Positions 9,446 through 20,803 of a stretch of DNA of 51,108 nt are shown here, one piece after another. The stretch's first letter is position 1, and each line of letters starts with the position of its first letter. The translations under genes were made by a program, and so were the position numbers. Source of the DNA: Mytilinidion resinicola (taxonomy: Eukaryota > Ascomycota > Dothideomycetes > Mytilinidiales > Mytilinidiaceae). The stretch lies in NCBI RefSeq assembly GCF_010093595.1, contig NW_022985456.1:199344-250451 (forward strand), given 5' to 3'. The notes beneath the pieces were generated by a model. It ran no database searches. It was not told the DNA's origin and worked only from the letters and a program-made list of their open reading frames with translations.

Positions 9446-10078
9446 TCATGTCTCGGAATGCTGTCGAGCTCGAGTGTAAATCCGCCTCTCGGATTGGCCC
9501 GAGAAGCGCTCGCTCTCCCGCGGAGACGTGTGGAAGCCAAAGTCGAACGTCGATGCCTCTGATACTGAGGGGTAGTGGACATGACCTTGGTGCTGTCGGG
9601 AAGATTTTGGATGAGGTAGATATGACGAGGACTCTTCATCAGCCTCTGACAGAGTGGGAGAGAAGGGTGTAGGTGGCCGATCCTGGAGCGACGTCACGCT
9701 GGACTTTCGGCGCGCATGGTCGGGCATCCGGATCGGGCTGGTTGGAGTGATTGAATGAGGGGGCGTCCGAGGAGGTGTACCAGGCATGTCGTATGCGACC
9801 TCTTTCTCGAAGATGTTGGGCGTCGACTTGGCGCGCACAACGGCTGGCTTTGACGGCAAGATGCCATACTTCTCCGGCCGTTGGGTGTACTTGCTGGGCC
9901 GTCTCCAGGATTCGAACTCGGCGTCGTCCAGGGGAGTGACTGCGCGCAGGGAGAAGATTCGCGTCCTCCTCTTGGATCTCTTGCGGCAGAACATGAGCAA
10001 CACGGCCCCTAGTGCCAGCACAAGAGCACCCAGGACCGAGCCTAGGATGATGTAGATGTGGTTCTCCTCCATCGCCAT
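9446..10078 (-). CDS. Single-pass membrane protein with disordered cytosolic tail
   Basis: Intronless frame of 210 residues from the ATG at 10078, chosen because its context (ACCATGGCG) matches the fungal start consensus; an in-frame ATG nine codons upstream lies in poorer context. Residues 7-30 (IYIILGSVLGALVLALGAVLLMF) form one transmembrane helix. It is followed at once by a basic stop-transfer stretch (CRKRSKRRTR), which puts the C-terminus in the cytosol. Next comes LRAVTPLDDAEFESWRRPS, a juxtamembrane motif I have seen in other fungal type I/III membrane proteins. The tail is Ser/Pro-rich with TPPRTPP and SPTLSE sites that suggest phosphorylation. There is no signal peptide and no catalytic domain; function unknown. 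Confidence 0.75.
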   Translation of the reverse strand: MAMEENHIYIILGSVLGALVLALGAVLLMFCRKRSKRRTRIFSLRAVTPLDDAEFESWRRPSKYTQRPEKYGILPSKPAVVRAKSTPNIFEKEVAYDMPGTPPRTPPHSITPTSPIRMPDHARRKSSVTSLQDRPPTPFSPTLSEADEESSSYLPHPKSSRQHQGHVHYPSVSEASTFDFGFHTSPRESERFSGQSERRIYTRARQHSET

Positions 10079-13000
10079 GGTTGGTAGAGGAGGAGAGAGA
10101 AGCAATTGAAGAGTGAGTGAAGGTGGGAAGGCTGAAGGGTGAAGCTCCTTGCAGGCGATGTGTAGGGCTCAAGATGAATGGAGCATGAAAGATCGACAGC
10201 GACTGCAGACTGCACAGCTGCTGCACGCCGAGGATGCTAAAGTGGAAGGACTGGGCTCTATTGGGAGCGTGGTGACGGGTGGCGTCGTCTTGGGCCCGGA
10301 CAGGCAGGAGGGGAGCTCTGATCAAAGAAGCTTAAGTGGCAGATACGAAGATTGGATCGGGCCACAGGCCAGACGGAGAAATGTGCAGGAGAAGAGGCGA
10401 GGTGCGTCGGCTCAGGTTCGAGACGGTACTGAGCCGGCAGGGACAGGAAAAAAGCAATCAAGAGGGGGGAGCAATTGAAGTCGTTGGTGGGCCCCGCAGC
10501 ATCATTCACCTGGGGGAGGACATGGCGGCAGCCGCGAGATGGAGTCGACGAGCAGAAGCAGGCGCCGGGGATGATATGGGGTCGTCGAGGGGAGTCCAGG
10601 CTCAGCGGACGAGGTCATGCGCAGGCAGGTGGTTGCACGAGGCGTGCATACGGGCGGTTTGGCGGGAGGAGACGAGAATAAAAGAAACACGCTCTGACAA
10701 TCGCTGTGCGCACAGGAGTGAGGGCAGCCAGACGGGTATTAACAAGCAGTGCTAAGATAAGCTTGCGCAGGAACGGCAGCGGCGCACACCCTCTGGGCAG
10801 GCCTGCCAGCACATCGGGCCTGGGACGGCGCAGTGGAGCAGCACGAGGCTGAAATATCGGTGAAGGGCCGCCACCACCGCTTCTGTACCGCTTCTGTACC
10901 GCTGCCTGGCTGCCACACCCACAAGACACCCCCCGCAGCGCCAGGCGCACCCAAACAGCGCCAGGGCGGCCGTTTGACGCCAGGGCTTGCCGTGATAGGA
11001 CTGTGCGCCGCGCTGCCGTTGCTCGCCTGCCCGCGGATCCAGCGCCGTCGAGCGTCGTCCTGGGCGGCTGGCCAGATGCCGGCGACGCCTGGTGCGCGAC
11101 GAGGAGCCTGCTTGCTGCGGGCCGGCCAAAGTCAAGAGAGGGAGGTCGACGGTCATGCAGATGGTGGCGCATGCTGGAGGAGGACCGCGTTTCAAAACTC
11201 CATGCCGCGCCGTCAGCGAGCAGAGCGGTTGGACGACTGCGAGGCCGCGGCGGGCTGACAGAGATGTGCTGGTCAATTGCTTCAGTGAAGCCTCGCCGTA
11301 CACGGGCTGTGAATGGGCTGCAGCCCCTGACGGGCCTGAGGGCGTGACAGAGTGATGTCGGCTCGACCTGTTCAACGTCCATCTCGACGGGTGATGTTGG
11401 TGCTTGCCCCTGACCCAGCGCGGAACAAGCCCTCGCCCTTGCATCCAGCCGAGCACCTATCACACTGCTTCAGGAACACAGCCGACGACTGCCAAAACCT
11501 GTCTCTGCAATTGACTTTTGGTATAGCCCAGACTACTCCATAGCCGTGTAGTACCTACATAACGCACCATTACAGCGTGCCAGCCCGCCGGCGCACACTG
11601 CGGCGCGACCAGTGTCCCAACTGCTCCCCTCACCACCACGTCCCTCTCTCTTCAAACCAGCGCCACTGCTTCCGGACACTGCGCCGAACGGCATCTTCCC
11701 TCGCCCCTGTGCCTCGAGTTGCTTTTCTCTGCAGGTCCCGAGCAGTTGCCGGTGGCTGCGGGGCCGCACTCGCTGCTCCGGGGAAGAAACGTGATGGCGT
11801 CTGCACATCATGGCCAGTTTTCACCCGAGTCAGACGGTGGAGGCCCTCGTGGACGCGGGCCTCATTACCGCGCGACGATCGCCTAAACCGTCCCGTCCCG
11901 CAGATGTTGAAAGACTGGGGGTGAAACTGGTGATCCAGCATCTCCTGTCGTCGCCATCGAAATCCTTCGGCAGCAACGCTCGTCGCAGCAGGCCGTGCGA
12001 GTAAGGTCTGGCTGGCTTCGTCAGATCGCCGCCGCGCTGCCACGGCCGATTAGTCCTGGGCATGCTGAGCCAATCTCGAAACGCAGCCGGCGCGCCCGCT
12101 GCCCAGAGCACTACCGTCGCGCTCGAAACGGCGACGCCACAAGCGAAGCGTGGTGGTGTCGTGGACACGCTGAGAGCCCGTGGAGCTAGTATTTTGTGAT
12201 CACCAAGATCCGGCAGTCGAATTGCTGGAACCAAGCGTGGGTCCTGTTGCACAGCACCGGAGCCTCCCGCACAGCAATCAGAATATGCACCAACAGAATC
12301 AGACCACAGTTGATGCCGGCCAATCGCCGTCCAGAAACGCCCATCTTCACCAAGAATGCTGACCGGGAGCGGCGCAAATGCCACCAGCCAGGCCTCTGCT
12401 AGCTTGGCTGAACTGCAAAGCTCTTCGCGGCAGCATCGTGACCGGACCTCAGCTGCCTCCTAGTGCCAGGCCGCCTGACAGCAGCCTTAATGTTGGAGGG
12501 TCGTCTCGCGATCTGAGTGGTATCGCAGACCGGATATTGAGCCAATAGTGACATCCCTATCGCCTTGTGGTCGCCCTCACACATGTCGGATGCCTATCTC
12601 TCGGCCTCGTCAGCATCCATCATCCCGTTGAAGCAGTCAAATCTGACCTCAGCTTGAACGCCGGTCCGAACTGCTTGGTGAGCAGGATCAGAGGTATGTA
12701 TGGGCAAATAGGTACACCCCTGAGCTTAAAACGGTTCTGAAGAGCCGGTGGTATGTACTGGAATCCTCATAGTATTAGCGGCTCCGGCGGCGTGAGACGT
12801 TTGGAACCCTACGAAACAGCTGGAGGATGCGATCCAGGAACCGACTTCTGCCGCCGGGAATTATATCGTCACACTCAATCTGGAGCGAACGCCGTCCGTG
12901 CCCACCCACCATCTGTGACATCCCTTAATTCGGAACTTATACCTCGGAACCTAGATCATATAACCCACACGATATCCACACAAAGCTATCTTCATCAGAC

Positions 13001-14652
13001 ATTACGAGGCCAAATTTCTGAAATCCTGTTTATCTGATCCGCAACAGAAACCTTCATTTTATCTCCAAGCGAGGGCAGTCACCTGCCCCAAATACACTTT
13101 GAATGGATTCGATTGAGTTCCCGCCGGCAAGTCCCACATGCAACCAACACCACGAACCCCCCGCCCCCCCCCCTCCAAGCGAGCAATGCCGTGGACCAAA
13201 AAGCCATCGCGAGTGGCAAACTGGACCGACCCTCTCGCCAAATTCTATTGTAGCTCAAAGGTCGCTCCTGCAGGTGGTCCCCATTAGGCTCAGCGCAATG
13301 ACATGCTTTTAACGGCTTGACGCCATCGGCACCCAGAATGCACCAAGAAAGGCACGCGCCAGGGACCCGCTAACTAGCTTCTAAGCTTTATCAGAAGTGG
13401 ATGTTGGTGGCGGCAGTTTATCGATACAGGATAGGCTTATCTATCGCCTCTCCAGAACCCGCAAGCGCTGCGTGGCTTTGACGGCGCCCGGGGCTCGGCA
13501 GCGCATTTGACAACGCCGTCTGCACGGCCACGGGGCTGCTTTATCGATACACTAATTAGGGGAGCAGGAGAGCTAACTGTCAGATGCAGCCAACATGCAC
13601 CCAGAGAGGCCAGTTGAGGCTTTTGATGCAAGCCATGAGGCGGTCAGTTACACATATATTTGCATAAGAGGTGGGAGAAAAAGCAATTAGAGAGGTATAT
13701 GTAGCCGTGTCGCCACTAAAAGAAAAAGCGCCCCCGGCCTCGGGGATGCCAAGTGTTGAAGTGTAAAAATCTCTTTCATTCATTGTAGTTTTCTCAATAC
13801 CGGGCAAGTTCTCAATCTTCAATGCCTCGTTATAGGTTTTGTGTACTTGCTTAGAACCGTTTGAAGTGGCCAGTGAACTCGTTAGGCCACCTCAGACAGC
13901 GACATATATGTGTACACAAACGACGTGACGTCTCTCCAGGACTCTCAAAAGCGCACTGTAGCACTACCAGCAATGGCAGAACAGTATACACAGACCTATG
14001 AGGAGGCATCATAATGAAAGACTAGCAAAAAACAACGTACTCCTCCACCATTTCCCCCGCCCCACCGACCCCATCGCGAGCTCTGTCTTCTCTCTCAATC
14101 CATTACCTCCTCAATTACTCCGCACCCATCCTACAGCTCCCTTCAGCTCGCCATGTCAAACGACCCTCGCCGCACCCATCCCCCACCGTGCCTGTCCTCA
14201 CCATGCCTTTCCCAACTAGCAATCGCCCCCGGCCCCCAAATTCCTCCTTAACCAGCCCATACTGCCTGAAATGTCGACAGCGTGATCATTACACGCCTGC
14301 TCTTGACTCTTCGGTTTTTTATGCAGGGCCGGATATTGATTCGGATCATGCTATTAGACACTTTAAGCTTGACTTCACCCGTCACATAATAATTCTGCCT
14401 GCCCGCAGTCGTCTGCCGCTTCTCGAAGTCCTTCGACACTCTTTGAGAAATCCGGCGGAGCAGGGAATATGCAATGTTTGACAAGCGTGATACCTCGTTA
14501 TTATCATACCACAGATAACATAGCCCATGACTGTACGGGACACAGTCACACCAACACTGCTGAACTCCTTTTCCAAGGTTCTTTTACGCAAATCATTATC
14601 ATACACCCCTCAGACCTCCTCCACAACCATCTTCCCCCCTCGCCGCACCCCC
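10079..14652. other. 4.5-kb region without a supportable gene
   Basis: This stretch carries many overlapping open frames on both strands, the longest at 10615-11463 and 10752-11456 (both minus, in different frames). Such mutual overlap, low-complexity Arg/Pro/Ala-rich translation and absence of any domain are what GC-rich non-coding DNA gives. Small features are an 11-bp tandem repeat near 10877-10902, a C-tract near 13160-13175 and a 12-bp direct repeat TTTATCGATACA at 13417 and 13540. The first part is probably the promoter and leader of the 9446-10078 gene. Confidence 0.45.
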
Positions 14653-17600
14653 TCACACCAACTCAAACCTCGCCTTCCTCTTCCCCGTACTCTCCTCCGC
14701 CTCATCACTAATCCGCACCCTCACCTTCTGAAACAGCTCCACCCTCAGCTCCCTCGACCCCCTCGTCGTGAGCACATAGCTCTCCATATCAAACTCCGCC
14801 TCCGGCTCCGGCGTCGCCAGATCCCTCAGCTTAATCGTGCTTTCAATCCCAAACATGGGCACAAAAACCACAAACCCATTCGAAAACAGCTTCATCACGA
14901 ACCCCTCCTCCTCAACCACGCGCCCCTTCAGCGCCTGCCCAACGTAGTACTCGACACTCGCGCGGCCCGCAAGCTGCGCGTTGCGGTGGCGCACGTTGAT
15001 GTTCTTGCACACCGCTTCCAGCTTCGGCTTGCTGTGCAGGCTGGCATCCAGCTGCTCGTACTCGATCGCGGCCGCGAGCTGCCGGTGCGCCTCGAGGTCC
15101 GCGTAGCGCCGGATGGGGCTGGTGAAGTGCGTGTAGATTTCGCTGGCGAGGCCGTAGTGGCGGAACTCCGGGTAGGCCTGCGCGCCGGCGCAGAAGTACT
15201 CGGCGGCCGTCATGCAGCGCGTCGCGAGGATGCGCACGAGGGTGTTGAAGAAGGGCTCGCGGGGGTCGATGCACGTGTCGAGCGAGTCAGCGAGCGCTTT
15301 GGAGCTGTCGGTGCGCAGCTCCATGCCGCGTTTGACCTTGAGCTGGTTCGCGAGCTCTTCGAAGTTGGTTTTCGGGGGCGAGGCGTGCCGGCGGAGGAGG
15401 GCGGTTTGGGGGAATGCGGAGTAGTTCTTGTCGGCGACGCTGATGTTAGCGAGCAGCATGAATTCTTCTACGAGAGAGTTGGTGTCGAGCTGCTTCTTGG
15501 TTTGGATGTCGACGGGGTCGGATGTTTCCGACTCCGTCTGCACTTTCACTTCGGGGCTTGCGAGGTTGAGAGCACCGGCATCCATACGCTTCTGCTTCAG
15601 CTTTTTGGATAGCATCAGCAGCGTTCTCATGCCCTTGGTTAAGTCGTCTTGGTGTGACTTGTCGTCAATTCGCAATTGCGCTTGTTCGTAGCTGAATGCT
15701 TCTCGAGATCGAATGACCGATTTGGTGAACTCGGCTGAAACAATGTCCGCATCAGGCGTGATTTCCCATAGAACAGAGAAAGCATATCGTTCGACGTATG
15801 GTTTAATGGAACAAAGATCCGTCCCTAGAAGCATGGGCAACATGTCTATCCGTTTGTCAACGAGATAGACGGTGGTTCCTCTCATACTAGCCTCCTTGTC
15901 CATAGCATTGTTTGGCTTGACGAAATGCGACACATCAGCAATGTGGACGCCGACGTGGTAGTTTCCATTCGGCAGCGCTGTGGCATGAAGGGCATCGTCA
16001 ATGTCAACGCAACCAGGTGGATCGATACTGCAGATGAGCAGATTTCGTAGATCCTTGCGACCTTTCCAGCCTGGGTCATCAAGATTTGCGGGAACTTTCC
16101 AGTCGTGACCTTCTGCTGGCAGGCAGTCAAGCACAGTCTTCGGGAACGGCCGGTATTGGATGTCGTATTCCAGTAGCAATGCCTCTGTTTCGGCTCCTTT
16201 TGACTCTAGCTCTCCTAAAGAGCGAACGAAGTGACCGACCGGATACCGTGAGTCCCTGTCCCAAGCGTCGATAGTCACAAGCACTCTCTTTCCGACCAAT
16301 TCGCCAGCCTGCCGTGTTCGGATCCGTATCTTGGGAATCTTCTTGTCCATGGGAATGAGGAAGACTGTCTGCTGACTCCGGCTGGCTTTTGACGTAGATC
16401 GGATCGAGTCCTTGTCGATATGGCCGACGTATTGCCTCCAATTACGTTTGATAATCCCAACAACTCGAGCAGTCGGTTGCGGTCTCCCTTCGGTAGACTG
16501 ACCATGAGCTCTCTTGACTTCTTCCTGGAGAGCTCGTCTCTCTCGCTCAGAGATCACGGTCTCCCCATCATCTTCGTCAGCATTGTCGTTCTTGTTGAGG
16601 GTTTCTTCCTCGATGATTGTGGTAGAGGGCGCCTTCCATTGATCTTTTGGAAGAATTTCCACGACGGCAATATCACCGGAAACAGCGCGATTGCTGTTTT
16701 CTCGGCCTAAGATTATGAGGGGCTTGTCGAAAGCTGGTACGTGAACAGAGCCCTCGAGATAATTATATGGCGAAACGTTGAACGTCCCCTGATGCATTGT
16801 GCCGGCTTTCACCCCTGTAATCATTTTTGACATCGAATAGTACTGCATGTAATTAGAAAGCAAGACTATGACCATCACATTTGACCACTTACTTCGGGGT
16901 AGATTAGCTCAACTTTTCCGGACTTGACTTCGCGTTGCTCCTTGCCTGCGCTGACCATGTCTAGTAGTTGCCCCGAGTTCTCCAGACCTGAGACATAGTC
17001 GGTCACTATTGATAATTTAGTATTGACCTCTGTGAGAAATATGGTTGACTGACATGTGAGTGCTGGAATCTTCTCTGCTTTCGATTTCCGCAGGTTCTCT
17101 CGATCGTCACTGATCATGACGACAGTGGGGCATCTGACAGACTTTCGTGCTCGCATCGCCTCTTGAAGATGTTCGCCATACCACTGGACAGCTCGTCGGA
17201 CCGCTTTGTCATTGCGGTCGTTGATGCTCTCACCTCGGTCCCGTCCGACGTAAGTCTCCAGCCGAAATTCGTTGAAAAACACAAAAAAGCGCTTGTCTTC
17301 GTTCTTGGTCAGACTGATCAAGCGGTGATAGAGAGGTAGCGAGCGATTCTTGACCTCTTCAAGAACGGTTTGCAGCACAATCACGTCATGGAAAGCCGTT
17401 TCAACCTCAAAAAGGTCCATGCCAGTAAGGAAAGCATTCGTGTCAGGCACCAGATAGTGTCCATTCGGGAAGCTTTTTGTTCCAGCGGGCGTTTCTGACA
17501 GAACGAACGGGGCCACTGATGTTATTTAGTTGATGTGCTTGAAATACTTAAATATGCTATTACCTTTGTTATTGAAGTCTGTCGGCGCAGTTTTCAAGCA

Positions 17601-17756
17601 TTGTGAGCACAGTCTTGAAGAGCATGGTATATCCTGTCGTAAATAGAGTTCTCTGACAATCTTTTGCACCTTGCCACTCCGCGTGGACCGCACATAGACC
17701 TTGCTTGAGAGGTTTGTGGACGGATCCGAGGCCGTGGACCTCTTGAGGCTGGTCAT
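14653..17756 (-). CDS. DIS3: Exosome catalytic subunit DIS3/RRP44
   Basis: Three exons, complement(14653-16842, 16893-17515, 17564-17756), 1001 residues, the usual length for Rrp44. It is the 3'-5' exoribonuclease and endonuclease of the RNA exosome, acting in the nucleus and cytosol on rRNA, tRNA and mRNA. The PIN domain (about residues 80-220) begins [11 protein letters not shown] and keeps the acidic endonuclease site (D of DTN, and NDRND). Cold-shock domains follow. The RNB exonuclease domain has [12 protein letters not shown] with all clustered aspartates, then HIADVSHFV and [18 protein letters not shown]-terminal S1-like domain ends the protein. The start at 17756 (MTSLKRST) fits family N-termini; an ATG six codons upstream is in frame. 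It is divergently transcribed from the V-ATPase H gene. Confidence 0.97.
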
Positions 17757-18065
17757 CTTGGCTGAATACAGCAAGCTACGCCTCTTTGTTTATTAGATCT
17801 TGCGTTGAGGGAGTGAGGAGTCTAACATGCAATTGTCGTGGTGTTCAGTCCGGGAGAATTTCACGTTCACGGTAAGCGCGCCAAGACCCAGTGCAAACAC
17901 TGCAAACACCCTAGCTCGCTCCTGTGACGGCAGCTCAGCTCGAGCTCCCCCAGCAGCATCGCATATCGGGCCTCGAAGAAGCAAAGAGCTCGCCCGCATC
18001 CCCAACGCCGTGACAGCTCTCCTCGAAACCTAACCCAGACATCAGACTTCTCACCCTGCAACGCC
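17757..18065. promoter_or_regulatory. Bidirectional promoter between DIS3 and VMA13
   Basis: The two start codons are only 309 bp apart and point away from each other, so both promoters must lie here. I do not see a convincing TATA box. This is inferred from gene layout, not from a recognised motif. Confidence 0.6.
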
Positions 18066-19631
18066 ATGTCGCTGGACCCGCCCACCTATATTCTCTCGCT
18101 CCAGAACAACATCCGGGCCAGGCCCATATCGTGGGAGGGCGCAGTGCGGGCCAAGACGATTACCGATGCAGACCTCAAGAAGATCAAGTCAATTGACAAG
18201 GTGCGGAAGGAGCAGCGGAAACAGACGATAGAGGGAGACATTGACAGTTTCTGCTCGCTGTTGCTGGGCAGTCCCGGCTCACCCAGCATCTTTGAAGCTG
18301 CTGCAAAGCGGCCAGATATCATCCAGTATATGCTAGTACTGACAGGCGATATAATTGACGGTATGTAGACATGTCCAAGGTCCACGTACACAATATGGGG
18401 CCGATCAGGGCTGATTTCTGGCCCTAGATATCCCAAGTTTTACTGCGACTCTTGCGAAGCACCCCGCGCCCTTCCAGCCTTTCCTACCTCTCCTCAAGGC
18501 CTCGACGAACCCAGAAGACGCACTACCGCTACTCACATCCGCCGTTCTCGCCAGCCTACTAGGCTATGCCCTCACGCTACCGTCGAAGGATAGCACGCAA
18601 ATAGACGAAGCCCTGCCTAAACTTTATAGCTACCTCTCAGCACTCGCCAAGAGCTCCGATGCAGGCCTCCAAGACATCGCGGTCCAGGAATACTCAGCGG
18701 TCCTCCGCACCAAGAAGTCACGGGAGATCTTCTGGAAACAGAGGGAAGAAACTCTCAACCCGCTAGTCGACATTCTGCGTGCAGCGGCCGGGGCAGGGAA
18801 GGACACAGACTCTACGTTATGGAGCGGTGGAGCAAGCGTGCGAAGCGCCCCTGAAGGTGGTCTCGCTGGTGGAGTCGGCTTGCAGCTTCTATACCACGTC
18901 TTGCTTGTGATCTGGCAGCTCAGCTTCGAAGGAACTCTTGTCGGAGACGGATTACACGAGTACGTACCTCTGCCTCCTACCTCTACCTCCGTAATTGCAC
19001 TAACGACCAACCCAGCGAACACGACATCATAATCCTTTACGTACAGCTCCTCCGCCTGTCCCCCAAAGAGAAAACTACCCGGCTACTCCTCTCAACCCTG
19101 AGGAATCTCCTCAGCTCCAACCAACGCAATCTGCTCCCCGCCGCCGTTCTCGCCCGCCTTCCTGCTCTCCTTACAAACATTCAAGGGCGCCACCTCAGCG
19201 ACCCCGACGCCGTCGAAGACCTCAAGTCCCTCATCGATATGCTAGACGAATATACCAAGACGCAGACCACTTTCGACGAGTACGCCGCCGAACTGCACTC
19301 TGGCCACCTCCGCTGGAGCCCGCCACACCGCAACCCAACTTTCTGGGCAGAGAACGCACGCCGCATACTCGAAGAGAATAAGGGTGAGCTACCCCGCAAG
19401 CTCGCGGAGATCTTGTCAAAGGGATGGGAGAGCGACAAGCAGGTCCTCGCTATCGGGTGCAACGACGTTGCCTGTTTAGTCAAGGAAGTACCGGAGAAGC
19501 GGGCTATGCTTGAGAAGCTGGGGCTCAAGGACAGGGTCATGGAACTCATGCAGGAGGCGGACGAGACGGTGAGGTGGGAGAGTTTGAGAGCTGTGGGGGA
19601 GTGGCTGAGGTATAGTTTCGAGTCGAAGTAG
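18066..19631 (+). CDS. VMA13: V-type proton ATPase subunit H
   Basis: Three exons, 18066-18360, 18428-18959 and 19016-19631; 480 residues, close to yeast Vma13 (478). Subunit H sits in the V1 sector at the interface with V0. It is needed for ATP-driven proton pumping into vacuoles and endosomes and silences ATPase activity when V1 is detached. The family core GGVGLQLLYHVLLVIWQLSFE is present near residue 270. The ending (HSGHLRWSPPHRNPTFWAEN, then LEKLGLKDRVMELMQ... VRWESLRAVGEWLRY) is the C-terminal ARM-like domain. The second donor is GTACGT at 18960, chosen because it alone joins to EHDIIILYVQLLRLSPKEK in frame. All exons are in phase. Confidence 0.96.
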
Positions 19632-20157
19632 CGCGAACATGTTGTGTTTGATGCAGGGAGTGGGGAATGATCGAGGTGAACGGATCTCGGTGTGTATATC
19701 TGTTGTCATTATGTGCTGTGCTTGGGTAGCATCTTTCCGAAGCGCTAGATGGTTATGACAGACTTATTGTGCATCCTTCATACAATGTCTAAAATGTAGC
19801 GAGAGATTGGTGCCCTTGCAGATAACCACCTGCTGACGAGACTACTCTTACCAATCGTTGGCTACTGTGACTCGGGATAAGTATCAAGAAGCAGTCTCTC
19901 ACGGCTCACGCATCCTAGACCCCCCTCGCAACCAACTTTCCCCTCCCTCTCCTACCTTTAAAGAAACAAAACATTCACCCCTCATATTCCCCCTTTGCAC
20001 CTCCGATATTCCCAGCCCCTTCTCTGACTCACCCCCCCACCGCCCCCTCCGCCCCCTGTCCCCATATGTCGTCTCACGTGCACCCTTACAGGCGGTGAAT
20101 CTGCTACCCACTGCAAAAGAACCAAAAAAAGAAAAGCGCAAAAAGAGAAGACTTAGC
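19632..20157. other. Spacer between VMA13 and the tRNA gene
   Basis: About 525 bp holding the VMA13 3' flank. It becomes pyrimidine-rich on the plus strand between about 19918 and 20060. I see no gene here. Confidence 0.5.
20140..20144 (-). terminator. RNA polymerase III terminator (T5)
   Basis: On the minus strand a run of five T lies 14 nt beyond the discriminator base of the tRNA, with longer T-runs further on. This is the standard Pol III stop signal and supports the tRNA being expressed. Confidence 0.75.
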
Positions 20158-20247
20158 TAGCTGAGCCCGGTTTCGATCCGGGGTTCTCTGGGTGCCATAT
20201 CCACGGTGTAATATGAGCCCAGCGGAATTCCTCTTTCCCACTCAGCT
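20158..20247 (-). tRNA. Initiator tRNA-Met(CAT) with an 18-nt intron
   Basis: The minus strand folds as a complete cloverleaf. Acceptor AGCTGAG pairs with CTCAGCT, then discriminator A. The D arm is GGAA/TTCC with GG in the loop. The anticodon stem CTGGG/CCCAG surrounds the loop CTCATA..A, and the T stem CCCGG/CCGGG has loop ATCGAAA. The anticodon CAT is at 20213-20215. Initiator identity shows in A1:T72, the three G:C pairs next to the anticodon loop, and A54 and A60 in the T loop (ATCGAAA in place of TTC). An 18-nt intron (20194-20211) interrupts the loop after position 37, the canonical tRNA intron site. The mature length is 72 nt. The T arm serves as the B box. No CCA is encoded, as expected in eukaryotes. 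Confidence 0.93.
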
Positions 20248-20803
20248 TTCCTGATAATTGAGAGTCGCGGCGATTTAGGCAGGACATGTAGTTTGAGAGT
20301 AGGAGCCGGATTCGAAGAGCCTGAGGGGTAAGAGAGCAGGTAGAGGCAGGGAGCTGCGCGGGCCCGTGAGGCGTGTCAGGCGGTAGGCACACAATTCACC
20401 GGATAGATGCTGAAAAGAGGGGGGGGGGGCGTAACGATATGACTCACTCACTCACGCCCAGCTTCAGCCTTCGAACACGACGAACCGAAACTGAATTGTA
20501 GTGTAGGATGGGCAATTGACTTTCCACAGCTGGCTGGGGTATAGTATAGTTCTAACATCACTCGAGAATGCAAATCCGCCTTTCGGACCCAAGATGACAA
20601 ACCAAAAAAAAAAAAAATGCATACCTCGATTCCCCCCTATCCCTAATCCCGATCCCCAAGAAACGCCAGAATAAACGCACAAAACCACGTACCCAGAACT
20701 TCTAGCTTCCTGACACGCGACTAGCAATGCCGAGCTTTCCCTTTTCCTCTTCGCTAATGCCGTAGCTTCGCTTGATCCGCTCTCAGCACGATAACCCCTA
20801 GAC
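20248..20803. other. Spacer with homopolymer tracts, no gene seen
   Basis: About 555 bp between the tRNA and the kinase stop codon. It includes a G10 tract near 20420 and an A14 tract near 20605. A minus-strand frame at 20464-20727 lacks coding support. Confidence 0.5.

Noticed and set aside
10615..11463. 282-codon minus-strand open frame
   Set aside because: It overlaps a 234-codon frame in another register and long frames on the other strand. The translation is Arg/Pro/Ala-rich without any domain. This is typical of GC-rich non-coding DNA.
13417..13551. 12-bp direct repeat TTTATCGATACA, 123 bp apart
   Set aside because: Short, and no associated inverted ends or coding content; insufficient to call an element.
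14527..15612. 361-codon plus-strand frame
   Set aside because: Antisense to the RNB domain of DIS3; translation is Arg/Leu/Val low-complexity.
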